Source: a virus. Taken from it: a stretch of DNA of 43,084 nucleotides. This document shows positions 5,916 to 15,185 of the stretch, piece by piece. Below the pieces are notes generated by a model, which was not told the origin of the DNA, ran no database searches, and was given only the letters and a program-made list of their open reading frames with translations. Where the stretch lies: the IMG/VR virus record IMGVR_UViG_3300042328_001188, positions 1 through 43,084 of that record, one strand, 5' to 3'. Position numbers and translations under genes: made by a program. The first letter of the stretch is position 1. Every line of letters starts with the position of its first letter.

Positions 5916-7760
5916 ATGCAAAAAACATTAAAAGACAGTTTAGTTGAATTTTTAAAATCAACAAAAACAAAACGAATTTTTATATCATCTCTAAAAGATA
6001 TAAGACCTTTATATAGAGCACATCAACCATTTGGTAGTCTTGTTGCTCACATATTTAATTCCGGATGGAATCGTAAACCTAAATTTGATAGTCCAATTGT
6101 TATACAAAGTAAATTGGGTTATGTATTTCGTTTGGGGTCTGGGCTTGCATCAATTAACCAAATACCAATATCATTACTATCCGATACAGCATCTCCAATT
6201 CAAAATTTCCTATTAAAAGACAGAGGTCATATATTAGAAATTACTTGTAAATTATACGATATTCCTAATTGGAGTGTTATTGATGTAATTAAAGTAATTG
6301 ATACCGAAATAAAAGAATTAGCAGAAAATACTCAACATCAAAGTTCAGATAGGAAAGATGCATTGGTTATATTAAATTCCATTAAAGAATTTATAAATGT
6401 AAAACATGGTGAGTTTTTATCAAATGGAGTAACTGAAAAATCTGAAATGAAAATTTCAATTAGAGATATAGCAGATGCAGTTCCTGCGTTTGAAAATAAC
6501 TTAAATGATACTGAATTATCTGTTGAAGTTAAACGTGAAAGTGTAGCAACTCATATAAAGGAAATTTTATGGTTAAACAATCATAACAACAAATGGTCTG
6601 ATACCCAATTAGCATGGCTATCATTTTGGGCGTATTCGTTTGAAAGAGATAATAGTTCTGATTATATTGATACCGTTTTGAAATATGATAACCTTATTGC
6701 AATATTAGATAATAGTCCAGCGTTTAATGGAACTATTAATTCTGAAAATCAATATCCATTAATATCGAACTGTATTACAAAACATTGTGCTAAACTTACC
6801 GAAGGTTCTATTATAATTCCTATAAGATTAATAGCAGCTGATCGTGGTATTGCTGATTTTTCGGAAATAGCTAAAATGCTTGAAAAGGAAAAACAACAAA
6901 CGTTTGAAACACTATACAAATATCTACATACTAATAAAGTTTCTAAAGATGAATTTTTAGATTATATAGATTTGTATGAGAAGATAATGAATCAGCCGGC
7001 TTGGGCTACATTTGTTAAAAAAATTAAAACACTATACAAAACTACATATAACAAAAAAAATAGTGTTGTTGATAGTACCAACTTAGAACATACTAATATT
7101 TTACATTCATCGTATGGCGGCCCTGCTCTTATTGCGTGTGCTAGAATTATTAATGAGATATGTGATAATAGAACTTCGGATTCTCAAATTAAAAGAGTAA
7201 TTGATGATTTTTGTAATAGACTTTATAATAAAGTAGAAGAAGTGTGTAATGATGGTACATATTTTTCCGCATCTAACAAATCATCAATGCGTGTACTTTT
7301 AACAATTTTACCTGTATTTTCTGAAATGATGAAAGGCGCTGAATCAAAGGATAAAACATTGAGTAAGCAAAAAGTTTATGAAATTCTTTTAAACGAACTT
7401 AAAGGATATCTTGATGGGCAAGTTAAGTTCAACGTTGTTAAATTAACAACAAAAGGATATAGTGGACATCCTGAAATTACTGATATCGATTTTTCAGAAT
7501 TTGAGAGAGCTAAAGCTGGATTTGATTTAGGCCAAAGAGAGCAAACTATGGGGTATTCATTAGATAATTGTATTGTTCAACAAAAACATCATAATCGTTC
7601 TGCACATAATATTGACCATAATGTTACTAATCTTGATTATTGGAAATGGTACGCTAAAACAAACTTAGAAATTGTAACATCAAATAGACAATATTTTATT
7701 GATAACGATATGATAGAAGTTATAGCAGATGCTAAAAAACTTAATGAAAGATTTAATTAA
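5916..7760 (+). CDS. Large hypothetical protein with possible HNH-like C-terminal segment
   Basis: A 614-aa soluble protein I cannot assign to a family. No P-loop, membrane segment or signal peptide is visible; most of it looks alpha-helical. Near the C-terminus it reads AGFDLGQREQTMGYSLDN, then CIVQQKHHNRSAHN. The spacing recalls HNH nuclease cores in which a GH/DH segment is followed by an EN...NR segment, but the first His is a Gln here, so catalysis is doubtful. It has its own strong promoter and is followed without a gap by a 99-aa gene (TAATG junction). A defence, counter-defence or replication role is all possible; none is shown. Confidence 0.75.
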   Translation: MQKTLKDSLVEFLKSTKTKRIFISSLKDIRPLYRAHQPFGSLVAHIFNSGWNRKPKFDSPIVIQSKLGYVFRLGSGLASINQIPISLLSDTASPIQNFLLKDRGHILEITCKLYDIPNWSVIDVIKVIDTEIKELAENTQHQSSDRKDALVILNSIKEFINVKHGEFLSNGVTEKSEMKISIRDIADAVPAFENNLNDTELSVEVKRESVATHIKEILWLNNHNNKWSDTQLAWLSFWAYSFERDNSSDYIDTVLKYDNLIAILDNSPAFNGTINSENQYPLISNCITKHCAKLTEGSIIIPIRLIAADRGIADFSEIAKMLEKEKQQTFETLYKYLHTNKVSKDEFLDYIDLYEKIMNQPAWATFVKKIKTLYKTTYNKKNSVVDSTNLEHTNILHSSYGGPALIACARIINEICDNRTSDSQIKRVIDDFCNRLYNKVEEVCNDGTYFSASNKSSMRVLLTILPVFSEMMKGAESKDKTLSKQKVYEILLNELKGYLDGQVKFNVVKLTTKGYSGHPEITDIDFSEFERAKAGFDLGQREQTMGYSLDNCIVQQKHHNRSAHNIDHNVTNLDYWKWYAKTNLEIVTSNRQYFIDNDMIEVIADAKKLNERFN

Positions 7761-8059
7761 TGAAATTCGATAAAACTAAAGCCGAAATAGTATATCATAC
7801 CCCATCATTTAAAGATGGGTGGATTACTGTTATTGCCGAAGAATGTAAAGCAAATAATCAAAGAATGGTACTAATAATACCAACTTGTAAAAAATATTCA
7901 TATCAAATTAATAAATCGTTTTCTATTTTAGGAGATGATTTATTGATATATGAAATGACGATGGGGATGGGTGTGGTATTAGAATCCCGAGCAAAGAAGT
8001 ATGTAGAGTACCACAAAAATAGTAAACTATATGAAAAAAATCCATTTTTTAAGTATTGA
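7760..8059 (+). CDS. Hypothetical protein, 99 aa
   Basis: Unrecognised small protein. It has alternating strand-like stretches (WITVIAEEC, RMVLIIPTC, LLIYEMTMGMGVVLE) and a basic C-terminal tail, consistent with a small alpha/beta fold. Its start overlaps the stop of the 614-aa gene by one base, and its last 29 nt overlap the glycosyltransferase start at 8031, so it is part of the P2 operon. Confidence 0.65.
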   Translation: MKFDKTKAEIVYHTPSFKDGWITVIAEECKANNQRMVLIIPTCKKYSYQINKSFSILGDDLLIYEMTMGMGVVLESRAKKYVEYHKNSKLYEKNPFFKY

Positions 8060-8780
8060 GACCGATACTCATTCTAACATAGAAAAGAACTTAATTGAAA
8101 GTGCTAGAATTAATAGTATTGATTTAAATATAATTGGTAGAGGACATAAGTGGGAAGGTTTTATTACAAAGTTTAAAATTTTAAAAGAATATCTTCCTAC
8201 AATTGAAAGTGAATTAGTTTGCTTAACCGATTCTAGGGATGTATTATATATGTCAGATTCCAAAACAATTTATAATACATTTATAAAAAAGTTTGATAAA
8301 GATTCTATTGTATTTAACGGAGAAACTAATTGTTTTCCGGAGAAAGACTTTGCTCCATTACATCCACATCAAAATAAAAAATACAAATATTTAAATTCTG
8401 GTTGTGTAATTGGTAACAAAAAATTACTAATTGAAGTAGTAGATAAGTGTTTGGAATTGTATGAAAATTGTAAAATAAATGATGACCAATATTTACTTCA
8501 GGAAGTATTTCTAAGTGGTGAGTATGGTGATAAATTTACTATTGATTATAATTGCGAAATATTTCAATGTATTTGGGATGAAGAATATGGTAGAAGTAAT
8601 AATTTTGATTTGGTATATACTAAGGAAGAAATTTTTAATAGATTGACTGATACATATCCATTAATATTTCATTATCCCGGCCCAACCTGTACTGGTTCTC
8701 AAGTTTGGAAAATTCTTAATAGGAGATACTATAAAATTTCAAACGATTCATATTACAAACAAAAGAAAAATAAAAAATAA
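8031..8780 (+). CDS. PLOD/procollagen-type glycosyltransferase
   Basis: This 249-aa protein follows the pattern of the glycosyltransferase domain of procollagen-lysine glycosyltransferases (PLOD/LH3-like) and related viral enzymes. Landmarks are the metal-binding DSRD (67-70), FNGETNCFP (95-103, compare FSAExxCWP), YLNSGCVIG (120-128), DDQ (151-153), a FTIDYNCEIFQ strand (169-179) and a late FHYPGP. The family transfers glucose or galactose from UDP-sugar to hydroxyl groups, in animals and giant viruses on hydroxylysine of collagen. This phage also encodes a collagen-like fibre and a P4H-like oxygenase, so the fibre is a plausible acceptor, although it has few lysines. Confidence 0.75.
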   Translation: MKKIHFLSIETDTHSNIEKNLIESARINSIDLNIIGRGHKWEGFITKFKILKEYLPTIESELVCLTDSRDVLYMSDSKTIYNTFIKKFDKDSIVFNGETNCFPEKDFAPLHPHQNKKYKYLNSGCVIGNKKLLIEVVDKCLELYENCKINDDQYLLQEVFLSGEYGDKFTIDYNCEIFQCIWDEEYGRSNNFDLVYTKEEIFNRLTDTYPLIFHYPGPTCTGSQVWKILNRRYYKISNDSYYKQKKNKK

Positions 8781-9893
8781 ATGAAAGTATTAGTAATTCC
8801 TAATTACACAAACTTTGGACAAGCCAAAGATATTAATAGAGATTCATTTCTATTAGTTTTTAAATCATTTTTAGATAATACTAAAATTGGTAAAGAATGG
8901 GAATGGGTATTGCCATATCCTGATATGGATAACCATCCTGGCATTATCAATCAATTTGAATACCCAAATGTTTCACTTCGTAAAATGGATGGTGTGGATG
9001 CCTTTCCACCTAAAATGAGAGTAAATTATCCTCATAAATTTTTTGATAGATTGGTTGAGAAAGAACATTTTAATTTAGTATGGTCACATTTACCTGAATG
9101 GACACATGAATTTAAAATCACTCGTATCTATAATAAGACACAACCTATCATTGGTTATTGCCATTGGTGGGAGATAAAAGATAATGGAGCTAGAGATGAT
9201 AATTCATTTTGGAAAAACATTAAAGGTACATTAGATATGAAAGTATGTGGTGTAAACTCACAATGGGTTAAAGATTTAATTCTTAAAAGAGCTTCCGAAG
9301 ATTTCCAACCACACATTGTAGACAAATTAAATGAAATACTTCAGCCTTGGTATTTGGGTACTGATGAATTTGTACCAACTAAAGAATACAAAAAGAAAAC
9401 TATTGTATTCAATCATAGAAATAATGGTTATACGGGCGGCGAGTGGTTCTTTGAAACTATGGATGCGTTATGGAGTGAAAGACAAGATTTCGAAGTATGG
9501 ACTACATTGGGTAATATGAAAAAACCATATACTAAATATATTGGACATGCTGATAGAGATGTTTATATGAATAAATTAGGAGAAGCGCATTTTGGAGTTG
9601 GTTGTTTTGAAACATATTCGGCGTGGAGTATGAGTACAACTGATGGTCTTAGTAGAGGTGTACCATATTTATTACCAAATAAGTTATGTTATCCTGAAAT
9701 GGTAGGTACTGATTATCCACTTCTATATAATGATAGAAAAGAATTTAAAGAAATGGTTAATATGATTTTAGATGAAAAAATAGAAAGACCAGATGTTAGT
9801 GCTCTTTCAAAAGCATTACTTTGGGAAAACTCATTAAAGAGTTGGGATGTAGAAAACAATTTTGTAAAAACAGCAAGAATATTTGAAGATTAA
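8781..9893 (+). CDS. GT-B glycosyltransferase (GT4-like)
   Basis: A 370-aa protein with a two-domain GT-B layout. The N-terminal half starts with a MKVLVIPNYTNFGQ strand-loop; the C-terminal half has TIVFNHRNN and then GVGCFETYSAWSMSTTDGLSRGVPYLLP, which occupies the place of the EGFG...E donor-binding loop of GT4 enzymes. It follows the PLOD-like gene with no gap and ends 2 nt before the DNA polymerase start. Sugar and acceptor are unknown. DNA glucosylation in the manner of T4 Agt/Bgt is possible but no hydroxymethyl-pyrimidine gene is seen here. Confidence 0.7.
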   Translation: MKVLVIPNYTNFGQAKDINRDSFLLVFKSFLDNTKIGKEWEWVLPYPDMDNHPGIINQFEYPNVSLRKMDGVDAFPPKMRVNYPHKFFDRLVEKEHFNLVWSHLPEWTHEFKITRIYNKTQPIIGYCHWWEIKDNGARDDNSFWKNIKGTLDMKVCGVNSQWVKDLILKRASEDFQPHIVDKLNEILQPWYLGTDEFVPTKEYKKKTIVFNHRNNGYTGGEWFFETMDALWSERQDFEVWTTLGNMKKPYTKYIGHADRDVYMNKLGEAHFGVGCFETYSAWSMSTTDGLSRGVPYLLPNKLCYPEMVGTDYPLLYNDRKEFKEMVNMILDEKIERPDVSALSKALLWENSLKSWDVENNFVKTARIFED

Positions 9894-9895
9894 TT

Positions 9896-12418
9896 ATGTA
9901 TCAAAACGTCTATTATCAAAGAGAGAGGAATTTAGTACACTTGTGGGATGACAAGTTAGGGTATCGTTCATTCCCATATACAAGGTACGCATATGAAAAA
10001 GCAGAAAGAGGTCAATATACTTCATTGTATGGAGATAAGTTAAGTAAGATTTTTAAATTCACAAAAGATGACCCAAATCTTTTTGAATCTGATGTACCTG
10101 AAACAACACGTATATTGGTTGATACCTATACTGACTCAGATATCCCATCGGAAGGACACGTTATCTTAACATACGATATTGAGTGTGAAATGGATACAGG
10201 TCTGCCTGATGTTGAGAAGGCTGAGAACGAACTTACCGCAATAGGTTTACATGATTCTGCTACTGACCATTATTGGGTTCTTATTATGGACAAAGATGGT
10301 AAGATGAAGGAAAGTAAGAATGGTAATCGTAGCGTTATTCCTTTTAGAGATGAGAGGGATATGTGTATGAAATATCTTTCACTATACGAATATATTAATC
10401 CATCTATTGTAACTGGCTGGAACATAGACTACTTCGATACTCCATACCTTTATAATCGTATGAAAAGAATATTGGGTGTAAAGCACGCTAATAGATTATC
10501 ACCTATCGGAGAATGTTTTTGGTCACCATATCGTAAGAGATTCTTTATGGCCGGTGTATCTTATTTAGATTACATTGGATTATATAAATCATACACTTAT
10601 GTTGAGATGGATAACTATCGTTTGGATACGGTAGCTATGAAAGAATTAGGTAGAGGTAAAGTTGAGTACGCTGGTAATTTGGATGATTTATTTAAAACCG
10701 ATATTGAGAAGTTTATTGAGTATAACTTAGTGGACGTACAATTGGTTGTTGATATGGAACGTAAATTACAATTCGTAGATTTATGTAGAGGTATCTGTCA
10801 CGCTGGACACGTACCATATGAAGATTTCGTTTACTCATCAAAGTTCTTAGAAGGTGCGATGTTATGTTACCTTAAGAGAAAAGATATCGTAGCTCCTAAC
10901 AAACCTGCGGATAGACAAGAGATGATGCAAGCCCTAAGAGATAATGAGCAAGAGAAGTTTATTGGAGCATATGTTAAAGCACCTATTGTCGGTAAGTATG
11001 ATTGGATATATGACCTGGATTTAACTTCACTATATCCATCAATCATTATGACTACAAATATTTCACCAGAAACAAAGGTAGCAAAAATTAGTAATTGGGA
11101 TGCACAAAAGTTTATGAAAGGTGAGATTGATACTTTCTTTATTGGTGAAAAAACAATTACAAAAGAAAACTTAAGAAAGCTATTAGATGAAAGTAAGTAT
11201 ACGGTATCATCCAATGGTGTATTATATACTACTGATAAAGTAGGATGTATTCCAGCTATTTTAGATTTATGGTTTGACCAAAGGGTTGAGTTCCGTAAGT
11301 TAGAGAAAAAATATGGTGAGGAAGGCGATAAAGAAAAATATGCATTCTATAAGAAAAGACAGTTGGTACAAAAAATCTTATTGAACTCTTTATATGGAGT
11401 ATTAGGATTACCTGCATTCCGTTTCTATGATGTGGATAACGCTGAGGCGGTAACACTAACAGGTCAGACGGTAATTAAATCAACTGCGGAGATGGCTAAC
11501 ATTAAATACAATAAAGAATTAGGTACGGTAGGAAATGATTATAACATTTACATTGATACCGATTCGGTATTCTTTTCAGCAGTTCCCTTATTAGACCATA
11601 GACATAAGAATTGGAAAGAAATGCCGGATAGTGAAGTTGCTTTATTAGTGGATGGTATTGCTGGTGAAACGCAAGATTTTTTAAATAACTTTTACAATAT
11701 ACTTGCTGAAAAAATATTCAATGTACCAAAGGATAAACATAGATTCCAAATTAAAAAAGAATTTGTAAGTAGAAGTGGTATTTGGATTGCAAAGAAAAGA
11801 TACGCACAATGGATTATTGCGGAGAATGGTATTCCAACCGATAGATTAGATGTAAAAGGATTGGACGTAGTTCGTTCATCATACCCTGCACAATTCCGTA
11901 ATTTTATGAGTGGTGTTTTAATTGATATTCTTAAAGGTGAAACTGAAATGGTATTAACCGATAAGATATATGATTTCAAAAAAGACTTAGTGAATATGGA
12001 CGTAACTTCTATTGCTAAAAATTCAGCAGTAAAAGAATTATCCAAATACATTCCAAAGAAAAAAGATAATAGAGCAATGTTCCAATTTAATAGTGGAACT
12101 CCGGCGCACGTTAAGGCAGCAATTGCACATAACCAATTATTAGTTCACTTCAAATGTGCAGCTAAGCACGCTCCAATGAGAGATGGTGATAAAATTAAGT
12201 GGGTATATCTAAAACAAAACCCGTTTGGATTAGATGCAGTTGGATTCAAAGGACATGATGATCCTGATGAAATAATGGACTTGGTGAGAATGTATATCGA
12301 TTATGATAAAATCTTCGAAAGGGAATTATTGAAGAAATTAGAGGACTTCTATGGGGCTTTAGGTTGGGGTGCAGTACTTTCCTCACAAAAGACAGCTGAA
12401 CAATTCTTTTCTTTCTAA
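9896..12418 (+). CDS. DNA polymerase, family B (T4 gp43-like)
   Basis: An 840-aa replicative polymerase with proofreading. Exonuclease motifs: Exo I TYDIECE (92-98) and Exo II TGWNIDYFDTPYL (about 172-185). Polymerase motif A is DLTSLYPSII (about 374-383), motif B ends LLNSLYGVLG (about 495-504), and motif C is IDTDSVFF with the DTD catalytic pair (about 551-560). The C-terminus ends QKTAEQFFSF, an aromatic tail like the clamp-binding peptide of RB69/T4 polymerases. Size is a little under T4 gp43 (898 aa). It heads the replisome cluster and lies directly upstream of the clamp gene, as in T4-like genomes in general outline. Confidence 0.95.
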   Translation: MYQNVYYQRERNLVHLWDDKLGYRSFPYTRYAYEKAERGQYTSLYGDKLSKIFKFTKDDPNLFESDVPETTRILVDTYTDSDIPSEGHVILTYDIECEMDTGLPDVEKAENELTAIGLHDSATDHYWVLIMDKDGKMKESKNGNRSVIPFRDERDMCMKYLSLYEYINPSIVTGWNIDYFDTPYLYNRMKRILGVKHANRLSPIGECFWSPYRKRFFMAGVSYLDYIGLYKSYTYVEMDNYRLDTVAMKELGRGKVEYAGNLDDLFKTDIEKFIEYNLVDVQLVVDMERKLQFVDLCRGICHAGHVPYEDFVYSSKFLEGAMLCYLKRKDIVAPNKPADRQEMMQALRDNEQEKFIGAYVKAPIVGKYDWIYDLDLTSLYPSIIMTTNISPETKVAKISNWDAQKFMKGEIDTFFIGEKTITKENLRKLLDESKYTVSSNGVLYTTDKVGCIPAILDLWFDQRVEFRKLEKKYGEEGDKEKYAFYKKRQLVQKILLNSLYGVLGLPAFRFYDVDNAEAVTLTGQTVIKSTAEMANIKYNKELGTVGNDYNIYIDTDSVFFSAVPLLDHRHKNWKEMPDSEVALLVDGIAGETQDFLNNFYNILAEKIFNVPKDKHRFQIKKEFVSRSGIWIAKKRYAQWIIAENGIPTDRLDVKGLDVVRSSYPAQFRNFMSGVLIDILKGETEMVLTDKIYDFKKDLVNMDVTSIAKNSAVKELSKYIPKKKDNRAMFQFNSGTPAHVKAAIAHNQLLVHFKCAAKHAPMRDGDKIKWVYLKQNPFGLDAVGFKGHDDPDEIMDLVRMYIDYDKIFERELLKKLEDFYGALGWGAVLSSQKTAEQFFSF

Positions 12419-12422
12419 AATA

Positions 12423-12454
12423 TTTGGTAGTTTCAGGTATTTTTCGTATATTTG
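12423..12454 (+). promoter_or_regulatory. Bacteroidota-type promoter P3 (TTTG-N20-TATATTTG)
   Basis: TTTG at 12423-12426 and TATATTTG at 12447-12454, exactly 20 nt apart, 35 nt before the sliding clamp ATG. TTTGGTAGTTTCAG is identical to the start of P1, and TATTTTTCGTATATTTG gives the best match to the extended consensus of this phage. Confidence 0.82.
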
Positions 12455-12489
12455 TATAACAAATTAAAACATAAATTAAAATTTCAATT

Positions 12490-13185
12490 ATGAACAAAGG
12501 CAAATTTGATGGTTTCGTTAATCGTTACAACTTAGGTGGTGAGATTGAATCCGTTATGGTAAAATCCGATGACAAGAACTTATCGGTAAGAATGATTTCA
12601 GATGACAAAACCTTATTAGGTGATGTTACAGTAGTGGGTGGTGAATTTCCAAATGGTGAATTTGGTATTTACACTACTTCACAATTAAAAAGCTTATTGA
12701 GTGTATTAGATGACACTATCACTGTAGAAGAAGTGACTGGTGCATTAAGATTCTCAGATAAGAAAACAAAGGTACAATATATGTTAGCGGCACCATCGGT
12801 GATTCCCGCAGTACCTGATTTAAAAGCATTACCTCCATTTGATACGGAAGTTGCTTTGGATGATGATTTTGTAAATACGTTTATCAAATCAAAAGGAGCA
12901 TTATCTGATTCGGATACTTTTACATTTACTGTTAAGGGTGGTAACGCTGAGATTATTTTAGGTTATTCATCAATTAACTCAAACCGAATTTCAACAGCTG
13001 TTCAAGCAACTACTAAAGTTGATATTGAACCAATTGCGTTCTCAGCAAAATATTTGAAAGCTATCTTAATGGCTAACAAAGGTTCTAAAACATCTTCATT
13101 GAAAATCTCATCTAAAGGATTATCGCATCTATCATTTACTGATGGAGATTATACTTCAAACTATTACTTAGTAGAAATTAAATAA
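12490..13185 (+). CDS. DNA polymerase sliding clamp (T4 gp45-like)
   Basis: A 231-aa protein matching the size of T4 gp45 (228 aa), which forms a trimeric ring holding the polymerase on DNA. The sequence is beta-rich with repeated clamp-like segments (GEFPNGEFGIYTTSQLKSL, a KKTKVQYMLAAPSVIP strand, then a second half with the same plan ending SHLSFTDGDYTSNYYLVEI). It has a dedicated strong promoter, and the clamp loader subunits lie about 2 kb downstream. In T4 the clamp also activates late transcription; whether it does so here cannot be read from sequence. Confidence 0.85.
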   Translation: MNKGKFDGFVNRYNLGGEIESVMVKSDDKNLSVRMISDDKTLLGDVTVVGGEFPNGEFGIYTTSQLKSLLSVLDDTITVEEVTGALRFSDKKTKVQYMLAAPSVIPAVPDLKALPPFDTEVALDDDFVNTFIKSKGALSDSDTFTFTVKGGNAEIILGYSSINSNRISTAVQATTKVDIEPIAFSAKYLKAILMANKGSKTSSLKISSKGLSHLSFTDGDYTSNYYLVEIK

Positions 13186-13190
13186 TTAAT

Positions 13191-14402
13191 ATGAGCTTTT
13201 GGGATACTGAACCACAAAAACCTGTCTTTGACTTTGAATCTGAAAAGACGAAGTTAATAGAAAATATGGACTACCTTATGACAATGTCTGTTCAAGAACA
13301 AACTTTGTATAAGAAGTGGGTTGAATTGCAAGAACCTACAATGATTCAAGCGAAATCCCAAATCGCATCTTATTATGATTTACAATGGAAACCAACTGAT
13401 ATCAACAATAAGGAGCTAACGATAAAAGAAATTGAATCGTTAGACCCTTACGTTGAGATTGTTGATGACCCAAAAGAATCTACTAAATGGGCAGCGGTAA
13501 GACGTATGATTCACACAATGGATTTTACAGCAAACCCTGGTCGTAATGTGAAGATTAATGTAAAGGATAGAGTGAGTGGAAAACTATTAGGACAGATTTC
13601 ATTAGCATCCGATGTTACCGCTATGGGAGTTAGAGATAACTTCATTGGTTGGACTAAGGATAATAAATTTGTTGATGGTAAGTTAAACAACACTACTATT
13701 GCTTCTACTATTGTATGTACTCAGCCATTAGGTTATAACTTTTTAGGTGGTAAGTTAATCGCTATGATGACAACTGTACCTGAAGTTAGAAACTATTGGA
13801 AATCAAAGTATGATAATGTTTTGATTGCCGTTGGTACAACATCTTTGTATGGTATTCACTCTCAATATAATGGTATTCCACTTTTCAAAACATTGGGTGA
13901 ATCCGCTGGTAAGATTAGTTTGAAGCCGGATGATAAATTCTATGACCCTTGGCATCAATGGATTAAGGAAAATAAAAATGATTGGTATTTGGAAAACATT
14001 ACTAGAGAAAGAGCTCGTAATGGTGCTAATATGGGATATGAAGCTAACGGACCTGTTAGTGGTATCAAACAAAAAATATTAGGTCAAATCTTTAAAGAGT
14101 GTGGTATTAAGGCAACTGAATATCATCACGGATTTAAGAGAGGTGTTTATATGGCTATGATGTATGAGAACGGATGTGAGTATCTTAGAAACGAAATCAC
14201 CGAAGATAAATTAATCCTTAAAGATAAATTTAAGCAAGGTACAACGTACATCAATAAATGGTGGAAGAAACATGCAATCAGTAGATATACAAAACTACAT
14301 GATGAAGGAAGAATTAAACCCGAACACTTATTCTACATAGATGCTATTGGAATTAGTTGGGAAGAAATGAAAGCTAAATACCTATCGGAAGTAGGAAGAT
14401 AA
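13191..14402 (+). CDS. DUF4338/DruA-like protein (GNAT-like fold)
   Basis: A 403-aa protein whose middle resembles DUF4338, the family that includes DruA of the Druantia defence system. The visible match is VKDRVSGKLLGQISLASD (124-141), VRDNFIGW (147-154), then QPLGYNFLGGKLIAMM (about 178-193), WKSKYDN and TTSLYG; in DUF4338 the corresponding parts are xRDRxIGW, a substrate-binding strand, and an ETFVD-GtcYrAaNW region. The N- and C-terminal parts are unrecognised. The start is 5 nt after the clamp stop. Location inside the replication module suggests a DNA transaction or DNA modification role rather than defence. Alignment was by eye. Confidence 0.5.
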   Translation: MSFWDTEPQKPVFDFESEKTKLIENMDYLMTMSVQEQTLYKKWVELQEPTMIQAKSQIASYYDLQWKPTDINNKELTIKEIESLDPYVEIVDDPKESTKWAAVRRMIHTMDFTANPGRNVKINVKDRVSGKLLGQISLASDVTAMGVRDNFIGWTKDNKFVDGKLNNTTIASTIVCTQPLGYNFLGGKLIAMMTTVPEVRNYWKSKYDNVLIAVGTTSLYGIHSQYNGIPLFKTLGESAGKISLKPDDKFYDPWHQWIKENKNDWYLENITRERARNGANMGYEANGPVSGIKQKILGQIFKECGIKATEYHHGFKRGVYMAMMYENGCEYLRNEITEDKLILKDKFKQGTTYINKWWKKHAISRYTKLHDEGRIKPEHLFYIDAIGISWEEMKAKYLSEVGR

Positions 14403-14412
14403 AAATAAAATT

Positions 14413-14769
14413 ATGGCAAAAAGTAAAAAAACAAAAAAAGTAGAAGAAGTAATTGATAATACTCAATTAGAACCAATTGGACAAATTGGACTAGCACAAG
14501 AAAAATTAGAACAATGTGAATGGTGTTTTCAATTTGATGAAGATGAACCACAAATATTTGCTTGGACTGGTGATAATATGAATAAAGATGAAGAACCTAA
14601 AGTAATATTTACGGTATCTAATACAAAAAATTCTTATATTACATTCACTCATAAAAATGGTAAATCATTTAAATTATTTGCTAGAGAATTAAGCGATGAG
14701 GGTAGACAACTTAGAGAACAACAATTAAAAGTAAATTTAGAAAATGAAAGTACGAATAAAGAAGCTTAG
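14413..14769 (+). CDS. Hypothetical protein, 118 aa
   Basis: Unrecognised. It has a short basic head (AKSKKTKKVEEV), an acidic central region (CEWCFQFDEDEPQIFAW), a strand-turn-strand stretch (SYITFTHKNGKSFKLFAREL) and a charged helix at the end. It overlaps the dUTPase start by 26 nt, so it is co-translated with it. It may be a small replication accessory protein. Confidence 0.65.
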   Translation: MAKSKKTKKVEEVIDNTQLEPIGQIGLAQEKLEQCEWCFQFDEDEPQIFAWTGDNMNKDEEPKVIFTVSNTKNSYITFTHKNGKSFKLFARELSDEGRQLREQQLKVNLENESTNKEA

Positions 14770-15175
14770 TGAAAACGCAGTTATCCCAACTTATGCAAAA
14801 GATGGAGATGCTGGAATGGATTTAGTAGCAACATCAGTTATATCAGAAAACGATACTCAAATTACATATGGTATTGGTTTAGCATTAGAAATACCAAACG
14901 GGTTTGTGGGATTAATATTCCCTCGTTCATCGGTTAGAAAGACTAGATTAATGTTAAGTAATTGTGTTGGTGTAGTTGATAGTGGATATAGAGGTGAACT
15001 ACAAGCTACATTTAACAAAGTTAATCAGAACTCAATTGCTGAAAACGATTATAAGGTAGGTGATAGAATTGCACAAATTATGATTATCCCACATCCGCCA
15101 ATTGAGTTTGAAGAAGCTGATGAGTTATCGGATACTGAAAGAGGTGATGGTGGATTTGGTTCAACTGGAAAATAA
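14744..15175 (+). CDS. dut: dUTP diphosphatase (dUTPase), trimeric type
   Basis: A 143-aa trimeric dUTPase, the usual family length, with all five motifs: I DAGMDL (22-27), II PRSS (60-63), III NCVGVVDSGYRGEL (73-86) with the catalytic Asp, IV GDRIAQIMI (106-114) and V RGDGGFGSTG (133-142). It hydrolyses dUTP to dUMP, keeping uracil out of phage DNA and feeding thymidylate synthesis. The intact set suggests full activity and that this phage does not use uracil-DNA. Confidence 0.96.
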   Translation: MKVRIKKLSENAVIPTYAKDGDAGMDLVATSVISENDTQITYGIGLALEIPNGFVGLIFPRSSVRKTRLMLSNCVGVVDSGYRGELQATFNKVNQNSIAENDYKVGDRIAQIMIIPHPPIEFEEADELSDTERGDGGFGSTGK

Positions 15176-15185
15176 AAAATACAAT

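Noticed and set aside
8031-9893. T4-type DNA glucosylation of hydroxymethylcytosine
   Set aside because: No dCMP hydroxymethylase or dCTPase is seen in the window, and the transferases look like PLOD and GT4 rather than Agt or Bgt.
10867-12051. 115-119-aa minus-strand frames within the polymerase gene
   Set aside because: They lie opposite strongly conserved polymerase motifs and show only the hydrophobic bias expected from antisense of AT-rich genes.
13191-14402. Calling this gene a Druantia defence system
   Set aside because: Only a DruA-like domain is seen; no other Druantia genes are present and the gene lies among phage replication genes.
15102-15185. Longer TTG-started form of the clamp loader
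   Set aside because: The 28 additional residues overlap dut out of frame and do not resemble gp44; the ATG at 15186 gives the normal N-terminus.
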